The notes: generated by a model from the letters alone, not told the origin. A DNA stretch of 64,000 nucleotides from CAWGJF01 sp963822905 (GCA_963822905.1 CAWGJF010000001.1:744001-808000), one strand, 5' to 3'. Shown: positions 8,147 to 17,116, counted from the stretch's first letter. Made by a program: numbers and translations.

Positions 8147-9866
8147 ATTTGAAGAACACAGAAAATATATCGATCTGGTTGTAAACAGAGCAATTGAACA
8201 GAACACAAGTGTTGAAGCCTCGGCAAATGACCTGATTTCTTCAAAAACATTGGCTTTAATTCTAATCGGTGTTGGCATTCTCCTGGTATTATCTCTTATA
8301 GTAGTTTTCATTACTAACAAGATTAGTAATCCGATTAAACAACTTTCAGAAGCAGCTGAAAAAATAGTAGCGGGAGATTTGAATGTTGATGTTGAAGTTA
8401 AAAGCCAGGATGAAATCGGTAAACTTTCAAGCTCATTCAACATAATGGTTCATAAAATTTCTGAACAAGTTCAATACCTTGATAATCTTGCTACGCCTGT
8501 AATGACGATTAATGAAGATTTTAGTATTAAGTATATGAATAAAGCAGGAGCGTCACTTCTTGGAAAAACCCAGCAAGAACTTGTTGGACAAAAATGCTAT
8601 GATAACTTTAAAACCGGAGACTGCAGGACGGATAAATGTGCTTGTAGCCAGGCAATGAATAAAGGTATGGTTGTAACCGAGGAAACCATTGCAAACCCGA
8701 ATGGAAAAACAATACCAATTCAATATTCCGGTGCACCAATAAAAAATAAAACCGGGAATATTGTTGGTGCTGTAGAGTTTATAACTGATATAACTGATAT
8801 TAAAAACGCACAAAATTATTTAGGAAATAAAGTAAATGAAATGCTTAAAGAGATGAATAAGTTTGCAGGTGGTGATTTAACGGTAGAACTTAATATTGAG
8901 AAAGAAGATCAGATTGGAAATCTTTATGAAGGCTTCAATAAATCAGTAAAGAATATCGGAGAATTAATTGGCAAGGTAACCGAAGCAGTACAGGCGACAG
9001 CCAGTGCAGCGAACCAGATAAGCAGCAGCAGTGAAGAAATGGCAGCAGGAGCACAGGAACAAAGCAGCCAGGCAACTGAGGTAGCCGGTGCAGTAGAAGA
9101 GATGACAAAGACAATAATAGAGACAACCAAACACACATCAATGGCATCAGAGGCAAGCAAGAATGCAGGCCAGGTAGCCAAAGAAGGGGGCAAGGTAGTA
9201 AATGAGACAATACAGGGAATGGTAAGAATATCAGAAGTGGTAAGACGAAGTGCAGAGACAGTGCAGGAGTTAGGCAAGAGCAGTAACCAGATAGGCGAGA
9301 TAGTCCAGGTGATAGATGACATAGCAGACCAGACAAACCTGCTGGCACTGAATGCAGCCATAGAAGCAGCCAGGGCAGGTGAGCAGGGCAGAGGCTTTGC
9401 AGTAGTGGCAGATGAGGTAAGGAAACTGGCAGAGCGTACAACAAAGGCGACCAAGGAAATAGCAGCGATGATAAAACAGATACAGAAGGATACAGTAGGA
9501 GCAGTAGAGTCAATGCAGCAGGGAACAGAAGAAGTAGAGAAGGGAAAAGAACTGGCAGAGAAGGCAGGCAAGTCACTAAAGGAGATAATAACCGGTGCAG
9601 AGAATGTAGTGGATATAATCAGCCAGGTAGCAGCAGCCAGTGAAGAACAGTCGAGCACCTCAGAGCAGATAAGCAGAAGCATAGAATCAATAAGCAGTGT
9701 AACACAGGAAAGTGCAAGTGGAGTACAGCAGATAGCCCACGCAACAGAAGACTTGAACAGGTTGATGCTTACCTTACAGGAATTGGTAGGACAGTTTAAG
9801 ATAGATGATCGTGAAAGTAAATATTCAGTTAGACAAAATGGAAAACTGATTCATTCGGAAGTGTAA
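8136..9866 (+). CDS. Chemoreceptor (MCP 1), main part: TM2, HAMP, PAS, signalling domain
   Basis: This frame holds the end of the periplasmic domain, a second membrane helix (8244-8315), a HAMP domain (ISNPIKQLSEAAEKIVAGDL), a PAS domain at about 8470-8810 with a Cys-rich segment (QKCYDNFKTGDCRTDKCAC), a second HAMP-like linker and a complete methyl-accepting domain whose hub reads DIADQTNLLALNAAIEAARA. It should signal through CheW and CheA. The internal ATG at 8136 has no ribosome site of its own, so translation without the N-terminal part would lose TM1. The DNA from 8982 to 9761 is identical to the second receptor. Confidence 0.9.
   Translation: MKDKFEEHRKYIDLVVNRAIEQNTSVEASANDLISSKTLALILIGVGILLVLSLIVVFITNKISNPIKQLSEAAEKIVAGDLNVDVEVKSQDEIGKLSSSFNIMVHKISEQVQYLDNLATPVMTINEDFSIKYMNKAGASLLGKTQQELVGQKCYDNFKTGDCRTDKCACSQAMNKGMVVTEETIANPNGKTIPIQYSGAPIKNKTGNIVGAVEFITDITDIKNAQNYLGNKVNEMLKEMNKFAGGDLTVELNIEKEDQIGNLYEGFNKSVKNIGELIGKVTEAVQATASAANQISSSSEEMAAGAQEQSSQATEVAGAVEEMTKTIIETTKHTSMASEASKNAGQVAKEGGKVVNETIQGMVRISEVVRRSAETVQELGKSSNQIGEIVQVIDDIADQTNLLALNAAIEAARAGEQGRGFAVVADEVRKLAERTTKATKEIAAMIKQIQKDTVGAVESMQQGTEEVEKGKELAEKAGKSLKEIITGAENVVDIISQVAAASEEQSSTSEQISRSIESISSVTQESASGVQQIAHATEDLNRLMLTLQELVGQFKIDDRESKYSVRQNGKLIHSEV
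8982..9761 (+). repeat. 780-bp direct repeat, copy 1 (receptor signalling module)
   Basis: Read side by side, 8982-9761 and 18367-19146 are identical at every base; over 8973-9866 there are about six mismatches and no gaps. The flanking receptor parts are unrelated. It covers the adaptation helices, hub and part of the C-terminal helix. Confidence 0.93.
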
Positions 9867-9893
9867 TTGTAAAATTAAAAGCTAATAATTATT

Positions 9894-9917
9894 AACCCCG
9901 GTTCGCCGGGGTTTTTT
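9894..9917 (+). terminator. Rho-independent terminator after MCP 1
   Basis: An 8-bp stem (9894-9901 with 9906-9913) capped by a TTCG tetraloop runs into six T's (9912-9917). It closes the cheW-receptor unit before the accessory island. Confidence 0.92.
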
Positions 9918-9950
9918 ATTTTACATATCAAGCTTTACCTGGTTTTGTTT

Positions 9951-10151
9951 GCCTGCTCCGCCTTGGCGTGAGCTAAACTGGTAATCGAATAGATATTATC
10001 GGCAGTAGTTGTTAGTAAAAGTTGAAGATCATTAATTCAAAGAACTTTTTTTACAAATTATTTTTGCCAGGGTGTTTTACCTGTCCGTCCTTTGGCGGAT
10101 TACCTCTTGACTCGTACCTTTTTACTTACCTGTCAGCCTTTGGCTGATTAA
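9951..10151 (+). repeat. Cluster of three short hairpin repeats
   Basis: Three related CCTG-led hairpins occur at 9955-9973, 10084-10099 and 10133-10147. Each has a YCC-TTT-GGR type core, and the last two share the frame TACCTGTC...CCTTTGGC.GATTA followed by complementary CTCTT or AGAGG. They look like copies of a small dispersed palindromic element. The last could also terminate the minus-strand TonB-C gene. No gene was seen in 9918-10184. Confidence 0.55.
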
Positions 10152-10184
10152 AGAGGTTATATGGCTTTATATATTTTTAGAAAA

Positions 10185-10643
10185 TTATTTGTTTTTGTTT
10201 ATGGGAACCATTTCAAAATGGAAAACAATTCTATATTTAGTGTTAGTATTCTTTCCATTCAATTTGCCTGGAATAAATATTGACTTTGAAATTGCATTCA
10301 AAACTTGTTCGCCACATCCACCACCAATGTCTTTTAATAATTTAATATTTTCTGTCTTTCCATTTTCATCAATTTTAAATTCACACCAAACATTTCCTTG
10401 TATATCTGCTCTTTTAGCTAATTCGGGATAAACTATTTTTATAAGAATAGCATTTTCACCACCAACAAGTTTTGCTGGAACTATTTGTTCATTTGTGTCT
10501 AACAACTCAAAAGATTTGACTTCAATAATTGCTTTTGGAATAAATATTTGAGCAATGTTTTCAGAATTAAAAATTAGAATTAACGTAACGGTTGTAAAAA
10601 ATACAATTATATGATTGAACTTATTTCTTATCATATTAGACAT
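10185..10643 (-). CDS. TonB C-terminal domain protein
   Basis: The 152-residue product has a hydrophobic N-terminal segment (IIVFFTTVTLILIF) acting as signal or anchor. A TonB-C type domain follows: YPELAKRADIQGNVWCEFKI, then DENGKTENI, VLNAISKSIFIPGKLNGKN and a closing YRIVFHF strand. Such domains link periplasmic or membrane proteins to outer-membrane receptors; many short versions have no known partner, and no exbB/exbD genes are nearby. It is on the opposite strand to all flagellar genes and is bounded by attC-like and hairpin sequences, which suggests acquisition. A Cys in QGNVWCEF and a GGGCG segment are unusual. Confidence 0.75.
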   Translation of the reverse strand: MSNMIRNKFNHIIVFFTTVTLILIFNSENIAQIFIPKAIIEVKSFELLDTNEQIVPAKLVGGENAILIKIVYPELAKRADIQGNVWCEFKIDENGKTENIKLLKDIGGGCGEQVLNAISKSIFIPGKLNGKNTNTKYRIVFHFEMVPINKNK

Positions 10644-10870
10644 ATAACGGCGTTGTGCTTAACCCGCAGCCCAGAACAAGAATGCCGAATGAAAATACAA
10701 CTGCCGAAGATTTAGCAAACCGTGCTTATCTTTCTTAGCAAGCACGGTTTGCAAGTTAATTAATTTAGTACGAACACTTTGAACAAATTAGCCGAAACGG
10801 AACGACCAACACTAAAATTTCTAAAATGCCGAATGCGAAAAAAGCAGTCGGCTTGAACCACTTGTTAGCC
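10644..10870 (-). other. attC-like (integron cassette) recombination site, candidate
   Basis: On the minus strand this 227-base non-coding stretch opens with GGCTAACAAGTGGTTCAAGC and closes with GGGTTAAGCACAACGCCGTT, ends that resemble the left and right boxes of integron attC sites and are partly complementary. In the middle is a perfect 13-bp inverted repeat (10715-10727 with 10740-10752). It lies directly before the start codon of the TonB-C gene. The core boxes deviate from RYYYAAC/GTTRRRY and no integrase is present in the window, so this is tentative. Confidence 0.35.
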
Positions 10871-10912
10871 ATAAACTTATATTAAATGTTTAATAGTAAC
10901 TACATGCTAACT

Positions 10913-11556
10913 TTAAATATCCAATATCCATCCATTCCATTCAGAACCATCTGGTAATGTTCTCCTAAAAACAAAATGATATTTTATTTCAGGAATATTC
11001 AAATCAATATTATGAGCACTGGTACAAATAATACTAACTTTCATTGATAGCGCATTTATATCTTCACCTTTTTGTTTTAATTCAGTTATGGTTCTATTGG
11101 AAGACTTTAATAATATTGTCATTTAAACGAAAATGTCCGTGTATCAAAAGCATTCGGAGTAGAATCCAAGGTCTTTTACCATAGTACACATCATTTGGAA
11201 TAGTTATGCTATCGTTATAGCATTTGAGTTCAACATTTACAAATGCATTAACATAAAATGATGATTGATTCAAAAGATCAAATCCAATATCATATTCATT
11301 AGACGATAAGAAGAGTTGATGTTAATTTATACATTACATTAGGCGTAACATTAAAATCTTGTGTGATGTTGGCTAATCTGTTAGTATCATAAGCATATTG
11401 TAACAATATCATCAAAGTCAACGCTAATATGATTAAAGTGCCAATTGAAACATAATCTACATTTTCTGATTGAAAGCCTTTAATTGTAAAACAAATCGTA
11501 ACAATAGTTATCAATGCAAAGAAAAGCCAAATAATATTTTTATTTATTTAATTCAT
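10913..11556 (-). pseudogene. Decayed gene for a membrane-anchored protein
   Basis: Reading leftward from ATG 11556, codon 3 is a stop. The frame then encodes two hydrophobic helices (IIWLFFALITIVTICF and VSIGTLIILALTLMILLQYA). It shifts near 11305 into another frame (SSNEYDIGFDLLNQSSFYVN and NDVYYGKRPWILL). It shifts again near 11120 into a third that ends at 10913 (SSNRTITELKQKGED and SEWNGWILDI). Joined, it is about 210 residues. I do not recognise the family. One nonsense codon and two frameshifts show it is no longer functional. Confidence 0.55.
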
Positions 11557-11570
11557 TAAGATTATTTTAT

Positions 11571-11614
11571 GGCTAACTATTACTTATCAGGAATTCAGGG
11601 GCGCTTTGTTATCC
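11571..11614 (-). other. Short attC-like sequence, candidate
   Basis: On the minus strand this reads GGATAACAAAGCGCCCCTGA ... GTTAGCC, with a TAAC box at one end and a GTTA box at the other, 44 bases in all. It lies just upstream of the decayed minus-strand gene, so that gene is bracketed by this site and 10644-10870, as a cassette would be. The match is loose. Confidence 0.25.
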
Positions 11615-11823
11615 TAATATAAATCTAACCTAAATGAAAATAATTAAGTAAGGAATCAAAATCTTAATTCCCATTCCTAATATCATTCAAAAAGATTTTT
11701 ATTAAGATTAGAACATTCTGTAGTTATCAGGATAAGCACTCCCTGTTTATTTATTGCAAACTTCCAAATTATTTTTTAACAATCCAACAAAAACCCTCAA
11801 AACAGCAAAAATCTTTTAGAGTC

Positions 11824-11970
11824 CTATTGTAAAAGTTTACAATACCTCCAGAAAGTTTCAGACACGTATTGTAAATATCTGCAATACCATCTTAAATGCT
11901 TTGACACGTATTGTAAAAGTTTGCAACCCTACTCTAAGATCTTAGGGTTGTACTGTAAAAGTTAGAGTAT
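11824..11970. repeat. 42-bp periodic array of TATTGTAAA dyads
   Basis: Units start at 11824, 11866, 11908 and 11950, exactly 42 bases apart. Each begins with a variant of TATTGTAAAAGTTT. Unit 1 holds a perfect 8-bp dyad ATTGTAAA-AG-TTTACAAT; units 2 and 3 hold weaker versions with CAATA or GCAA right arms; unit 4 is partial. The remaining bases of each unit are poorly conserved. It could be a degenerate tandem repeat or a row of protein-binding sites on one face of the helix. Nothing was recognised in 11615-11823 or 11971-12183. Confidence 0.65.
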
Positions 11971-12183
11971 AAATTCTCTGCCAAGATTACAGAGTTGAGA
12001 TAATTATTCTTAATATTCAAGCATTAAAAAAGTTCGTTTTTAGCTGTTTTTAAAATTTCTAACCTTTCAGTAACATTGGTCTTTAATTGGTTTCATCTTG
12101 CACTCTCCTCATACTGACTTTCCGGGGTTTTAATACTGTCTGACTTTATGTCTTAAAAATATATTGTTCGCAGGAAATAAAAA

Positions 12184-12267
12184 GGTGTATGGATTTTTTT
12201 TGATCAGAGTTTTATAAGACCGAACCAGGGTGATGATGATGAGGAACCAACGCCGCCAACACCATAG
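12184..12267 (+). other. Possible 3' tail of a lost gene
   Basis: This frame reads GVWIFFDQSFIRPNQGDDDE and then EPTPPTP before a TAG. The acidic-proline end looks like a protein C-terminus, but there is no start, and an eight-T run at 12193-12200 could mark a frame change. A hairpin follows. It may be chance. Confidence 0.15.
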
Positions 12268-12270
12268 TTA

Positions 12271-12306
12271 AAATAAAAATCCCTCCCAAGGGGGGTTGGG
12301 AGGGAT
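12271..12306 (-). terminator. Strong hairpin with minus-strand U tract
   Basis: A perfect 11-bp stem (12279-12289 with 12296-12306) and G6 loop is followed on the minus strand by TTTTATTT (12278-12271). It is a terminator for leftward transcription, or a copy of a dispersed CCCTCCC palindrome. No minus-strand gene ends here. Confidence 0.5.
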
Positions 12307-12827
12307 GTGTCATTGAACTATTTTATATTTTCGAAGTAGTTAGCATTTCAACACAAAACTGTACAATTGCCTCGCTTATTCAATCTGAGTGCCAGTAATT
12401 AAAAACACGAAAAAGACTGTTTAATGAATGTTTACTTTTTACAATGTGTATCAGATTAAAAAGAATGGATTAAAGAAAAGCATTTTGTTTTAACCAGGTT
12501 TGAAAAAAATATTATATAAATGAATTGATTCTACCAATATTAACTAATTTGTAATCATTTGACTTTTGCTATAGTTCTGGTATCAATCTGCAAAATTAAA
12601 TTATCCTTTCAATAATAGTATTCCTTGCAAAAAACTCTGTTTCTAGTCTGCAAAACTGACTTTTATATAAAAATAATTGTAAATTAAATCGAATTTCAAA
12701 ACGTAGTAAAGCGTATTAAAAATTTGCCGATTATATTTAGGGAAATTATGTTTGGTTGTAAGCATTTGTTGAGTTTTTATGGGGCTTATGATTAACGAAC
12801 ATTTCAACAATTGTAAGGGGCAGATAA
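12307..12827. other. Non-coding stretch before the hybrid kinase
   Basis: No gene, terminator or clear promoter is visible in these 520 AT-rich bases. A ribosome site (GTAAGGGG) precedes the kinase ATG at 12828. Confidence 0.5.
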
Positions 12828-15800
12828 ATGAGTAAATCAATAAAGTGGCCGTTCCTCCTGGTCTTATTTCTTGCAAGTGCAATACTTGTTGTCTCTGCTT
12901 ACCTTTATTATCAATCCGAAACAAATGATATCCGTATCGAAGAAAATAAAACTCTTTCCACAATAAATCATTTAAAGCTTGACCAGTTAAACCAATGGAG
13001 GAAGGAAAGAACAGGACAGGCTAAATTCCTCCCGACAGTAGGACAATTTATAAGATACACAGACTGGCTTACAAAAAACCCGAATAATAAAGAAGCACAA
13101 AACTACTTCATCAAAATATTACAACCCTTAAAGGCAAACAAAAATTTTGAAAACGTATTTATATGTAACAAGGATGGTGAACTTTTATTCTCATTTGATC
13201 AAATCAACAATAAAATTGATCCGATGATTTTAGAAAATATAAAATCTTCTGCAGAAGGGGATTCACTTGTAATTGGAAACATTCGTTATGATAGTAATAA
13301 AAAACATATTTGTCTTGATATATCGGTACCAATAAAGGAAAATGATGGAACCATAATCGGAACGTTTACACAGATTGTTTATCCCTCTAATTATTTATAC
13401 CCGATAATTCAGAATTGGCCAATAGATACGCGCTCAGGTGAAACATTGCTGGCAAAGAAGCTTAAGGACCGGGTTATCTTTCTAAGCGAATTAAGATTTA
13501 AGGACAACTCTATGTTGAACCAGTACGTTTTGCTGTCAGATACCATGGTAGTGGCAGTAAAAGGTACTATGGGAAAAAGGGGAGTAATTGAAGGGAATGA
13601 TTACAGGGGAAAAAATGTTCTTGCAGAACTAATACAGGTTCCTGGAACAGACTGGTTGTTGATTTCAAAAATTGACAAGGATGAAATCTATTCTGAAATT
13701 TTCTACAGAGCCAGAACCACTATTATTATCTTGATTGTTTCAATGCTCACACTCGTTTTTATTACCCTGTATTTTTATAAATCCAGGCAAAGTAATACTT
13801 ATAAAGAACTGTTATCAAAAGAGGAGGAGTTTAAAGCAACTCTTTACAGTATTGGTGATGGAGTTATAACTACGGACGCACGGGGCAATATTAAACAAAT
13901 GAATACTGTTGCAGAAAAACTAAGCGGCTGGAATGAAAAAGAAGCAAGGGGGAAACCACTTAGTAAAGTATTTGTAATAATTAATGAGCAGACAAGAAAA
14001 CCAGTTGATAATCCCGTTGAGAGGGTAATTAAAACCGGGGCACTGATAAGTCTGGCTAATCATACTTTATTAATTTCCAAAAATGGCAAAGAAATTCCAA
14101 TTGCAGACAGCGGCGCTCCAATTAAGGATAATGAAGGTAAAATAATTGGCGTTGTACTGGTCTTCAGAAATCAGACTGAAGAGCGTGAAAAGGAAAAGGC
14201 TTTATTTGAGAGTAATGAAAAATATTCAAAAATATTTCATCATTCATCTGATTCAATAAGCCTTACACAATTATCTACAGGGAAATTATATGAAATTAAT
14301 GAGGGATTTGAAAAGGCTTTTGGGTACAACCGTTCTGAAGCTATTGGAAAAACCACATTCGAATTAGGATTATGGGCAAATCCTGATGATAGAAATAGAA
14401 TGATTAAACAACTCAAAGAAAATGGATATGTAAAAGATTTTGAAGCTGTTGGATATAAAAGGAACGGAGAGAAGATAACTGCGATTATTTCGGGCGAAAT
14501 ATTGGAATTCAAGGATGACCAATACCTGCTGCTTTCCTTAAGAGATATAACCGAGCGAAAAAAAATAGAAAAGATATTGATTGAAAATGAAGAACGGCTT
14601 CGACTGTCACTTCATGCTGCAAGCCAGGGGATGTATGATATCAAAATTCAAACTGATGAGGTAGTCGTAAATGATGAATATGCTTTGATGTTAGGGTATG
14701 ATCCAAAAACATTTGTTGAAAAAAGTACAAACTGGAATGAAAGGATTCATCCTGATGATTATGAAAAATGGGAAAAAGCATACAGAGATTATATAGCAGG
14801 GAAAACTGATAAGTATAAAATTGAATTCCGGCTTAAGTCAAAAGATAATCAGTGGAAATGGATTATGTCTTTAGGTAAGATAGTTGAATATGATAACGAG
14901 GGAAAACCTGTGAGGATGCTTGGAACGCATACTGATATTACAACAAAAAAACTGATTGAAGAAGAGTTAGGAAAAAGCGAACAATTATTCCGAACACTTG
15001 CGGAACACTCACCGGTTGGAATATTTAGAACTGATCAGGCAGGTTCCACTACTTATGTAAATAAATATTGGTGTGAGTTATCAAATTTAAGTTTTGAAGA
15101 AGCAATGGGTGATGGCTGGTTTAAAGTGGTCCATCCTGATGACAAAAAAATGTTAGCTGAAAATTGGGAGAAAGCTACATCTCATAATACAGATTCAAGG
15201 GCTGAGTATCGTTTCCTTCTTCCTGATGGAAGAATTAAATGGGTAATAGGCAATGCTGTGCCATTAAGAAATGCAGATGGAATAATAACAGGCTATTTGG
15301 GAACGATAACAGACATAACAGAACGAAAGGAAGCTGAAGCAACGCTTAGAAAATTGTCGCAAGCAGTTGAACAGAGTAATGTTTCAATAGTAATTACAAA
15401 TAAGGATGGTATCATAGAATATGTCAATCCCAAATTCAGCGAGGTTTCCGGATATGGTATTGAAGAAATTTTAGGAAAGAATCCAAAATTGTCGAAATCC
15501 GGTTATCATACAGTTGAATTTTATAAAGATTTATGGGATACAATTCTTTCAGGTAAGAATTGGCAAGGCGAAATTCAGAACAAAAAGAAAAACGGAGAAT
15601 TATATTGGGAATTCGATATTATTTCACCGATTTTTGATGAGACAGGCAATATAACCCATTTTGTAGCTGTAAAAGAAGACGTTACAGAAAAGAAAAAAAT
15701 GTTTGAAGAACTTATTACAGCTAAAGAAAATGCGGAAGAAATGAACAAAGCTAAATCAAGCTTCTTCGCTAATATGAGTCACGAGCTTAGAACACCTTTT

Positions 15801-16865
15801 GTTGGAATTTTAGGCTTTGCTGAATTACTTGAAGAAACTTTAACAGACCCGGAAGAAAAAGACTTTGCTGCTAAGATTGTCCAATCTTCTTTAAGGCTTA
15901 CCGATACACTGAATAAAATTCTTAATATATCCCGGCTTGAATCGGCATTTTATGAACTAAATTTAACCCCCGTTAACATTAATGAGTTGATAACTGATAT
16001 AAGCGGGTTATTCGTTCAATATGCAAAAACTAATAATACAGTTATTAAAGTAGAAACTGAATTTATAGATAGAGAAATTAAAACAGATATAAAATTACTT
16101 GAAGAAATTTTGAACAACTTATTAAATAATGCTGTACGATTTACGAAGAATGGTGAGATTAAAATAAGATCAGAGAAAATAAATAGTTTTCTCAGGTTAA
16201 CAGTGTCAGATACCGGTATTGGTATTCCTGAGGATAAACAAGCTATTATATGGCAGGAATTCAGACAGGCAAGTGAAGGATTTAACCGTTCTTTTGAAGG
16301 AACCGGGTTGGGTTTAACATTAACAAGGAAATATGTTATACTGCTTGGCGGCACTATTAACATGGAAAGTGAAGAAAATAAGGGAACAATTTTTACTATT
16401 GAAATACCAGTTGTTTTTGTCGAAGAGGCAGAATCTAAACCAGGGAATAATCTTAAGGTTGAAACAAAAACTTCTGACCATAAATATTCACAAAAACATA
16501 AAATACTTTTTGTTGATGATGATTTAGTTTCTTGTGAATATGTCAATAAAGTTTTAGGCAATATTTATAAAATTGATTTTATAAACAATGGAGATGAAGC
16601 TTTATCTATTGTTAAGAAAAATAACTATGATATACTGCTGCTTGATATTAATTTAGGAAAAGGCATTGACGGAGTAGAACTTATGCAAGCAATCAGGAAG
16701 TTGAAAAAATATTCTAATACACCACTGGTGGCAGTTACAGCTTTTGCTGCTGAATCGGATAAAATAGAGTTTTTATCAAAAGGGTTTACTCATTACATTT
16801 CCAAACCATTTACTTCATCTGAACTAAAAAATTTAATTTCCGGTTTATTATCCAAACCAAATTGA
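12828..16865 (+). CDS. Hybrid histidine kinase with periplasmic sensor and five PAS domains
   Basis: The 1345-residue protein has a membrane helix (residues about 9-28), a periplasmic sensor of about 270 residues, and a second helix (TTIIILIVSMLTLVFITLYF). Five consecutive PAS domains follow, most ending in a DIT-x-RK or similar motif. Then come HisKA with MSHELRTP (His about 985), HATPase_c (N-box LNNLLNNAVRF, DTGIGIP, GTGLGL) and a C-terminal receiver (ILFVDDD, phospho-Asp about 1273). It has no output domain and no Hpt, so it probably passes phosphate to a separate Hpt or acts through its receiver. Its place between two receptor genes suggests, but does not prove, a link to motility. Confidence 0.9.
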   Translation: MSKSIKWPFLLVLFLASAILVVSAYLYYQSETNDIRIEENKTLSTINHLKLDQLNQWRKERTGQAKFLPTVGQFIRYTDWLTKNPNNKEAQNYFIKILQPLKANKNFENVFICNKDGELLFSFDQINNKIDPMILENIKSSAEGDSLVIGNIRYDSNKKHICLDISVPIKENDGTIIGTFTQIVYPSNYLYPIIQNWPIDTRSGETLLAKKLKDRVIFLSELRFKDNSMLNQYVLLSDTMVVAVKGTMGKRGVIEGNDYRGKNVLAELIQVPGTDWLLISKIDKDEIYSEIFYRARTTIIILIVSMLTLVFITLYFYKSRQSNTYKELLSKEEEFKATLYSIGDGVITTDARGNIKQMNTVAEKLSGWNEKEARGKPLSKVFVIINEQTRKPVDNPVERVIKTGALISLANHTLLISKNGKEIPIADSGAPIKDNEGKIIGVVLVFRNQTEEREKEKALFESNEKYSKIFHHSSDSISLTQLSTGKLYEINEGFEKAFGYNRSEAIGKTTFELGLWANPDDRNRMIKQLKENGYVKDFEAVGYKRNGEKITAIISGEILEFKDDQYLLLSLRDITERKKIEKILIENEERLRLSLHAASQGMYDIKIQTDEVVVNDEYALMLGYDPKTFVEKSTNWNERIHPDDYEKWEKAYRDYIAGKTDKYKIEFRLKSKDNQWKWIMSLGKIVEYDNEGKPVRMLGTHTDITTKKLIEEELGKSEQLFRTLAEHSPVGIFRTDQAGSTTYVNKYWCELSNLSFEEAMGDGWFKVVHPDDKKMLAENWEKATSHNTDSRAEYRFLLPDGRIKWVIGNAVPLRNADGIITGYLGTITDITERKEAEATLRKLSQAVEQSNVSIVITNKDGIIEYVNPKFSEVSGYGIEEILGKNPKLSKSGYHTVEFYKDLWDTILSGKNWQGEIQNKKKNGELYWEFDIISPIFDETGNITHFVAVKEDVTEKKKMFEELITAKENAEEMNKAKSSFFANMSHELRTPFVGILGFAELLEETLTDPEEKDFAAKIVQSSLRLTDTLNKILNISRLESAFYELNLTPVNINELITDISGLFVQYAKTNNTVIKVETEFIDREIKTDIKLLEEILNNLLNNAVRFTKNGEIKIRSEKINSFLRLTVSDTGIGIPEDKQAIIWQEFRQASEGFNRSFEGTGLGLTLTRKYVILLGGTINMESEENKGTIFTIEIPVVFVEEAESKPGNNLKVETKTSDHKYSQKHKILFVDDDLVSCEYVNKVLGNIYKIDFINNGDEALSIVKKNNYDILLLDINLGKGIDGVELMQAIRKLKKYSNTPLVAVTAFAAESDKIEFLSKGFTHYISKPFTSSELKNLISGLLSKPN

Positions 16866-16980
16866 CTGGGTGTGTTTTTTGATAGTATATAGAACTCATA
16901 ATAAGCGAGTGAGTGCCTAAGTCTTTGTAATAAAAACAAATCGATAACATTCCAGATCCACTTATACAGTGGTGAACATT

Positions 16981-17001
16981 TATAGCCATTTTGTTAATAT
17001 T
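16981..17001 (+). promoter_or_regulatory. Conserved upstream island of the MCP 2 promoter
   Basis: It differs at one base from 6264-6284 and stands at the same 120-base distance from its -24 element. It is a candidate activator site for sigma-54 transcription. Confidence 0.45.
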
Positions 17002-17100
17002 ATTTTTTAATTATTAAATCCATTCTTTCCTCACCTATTAAATCAAGCAAAAAACAACGCTATTTGGCTTAAGATATTTTTTTATACTTCGATAATATTC

Positions 17101-17116
17101 TGGAATGTAAGTTGAT
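17101..17116 (+). promoter_or_regulatory. Sigma-54 promoter of MCP 2
   Basis: TGGAATGTAAGTTGAT keeps TGG, A5, R7 and TTG of the -24/-12 consensus with correct spacing. The same flanking blocks (CTTAAGATATT at 17068 and CGATAATA at 17090) occur at equal spacing before the cheW promoter. Confidence 0.55.

Noticed and set aside
8924..9682. Long minus-strand open frames (over 200 codons) inside both receptor signalling modules
   Set aside because: They arise because the module is T-poor and has few stops on the opposite strand. Products are low-complexity Leu/Ser/Cys-rich, and the + strand is a perfect receptor domain in both copies.
11824..11970. Possible CRISPR array from regular 42-bp spacing
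   Set aside because: The shared part is short and degenerate, there are no constant repeats with unique spacers of normal size, and no cas genes are in the window.
12578..12593. TGGTATCAATCTGCAA as a sigma-54 promoter for the hybrid kinase
   Set aside because: The GG to GC spacing is one base short and the site is 250 bases from the gene start.
12643..12963. Minus-strand 106-codon frame before the hybrid kinase
   Set aside because: It overlaps the kinase N-terminus, and its product has no recognisable pattern or ribosome site.
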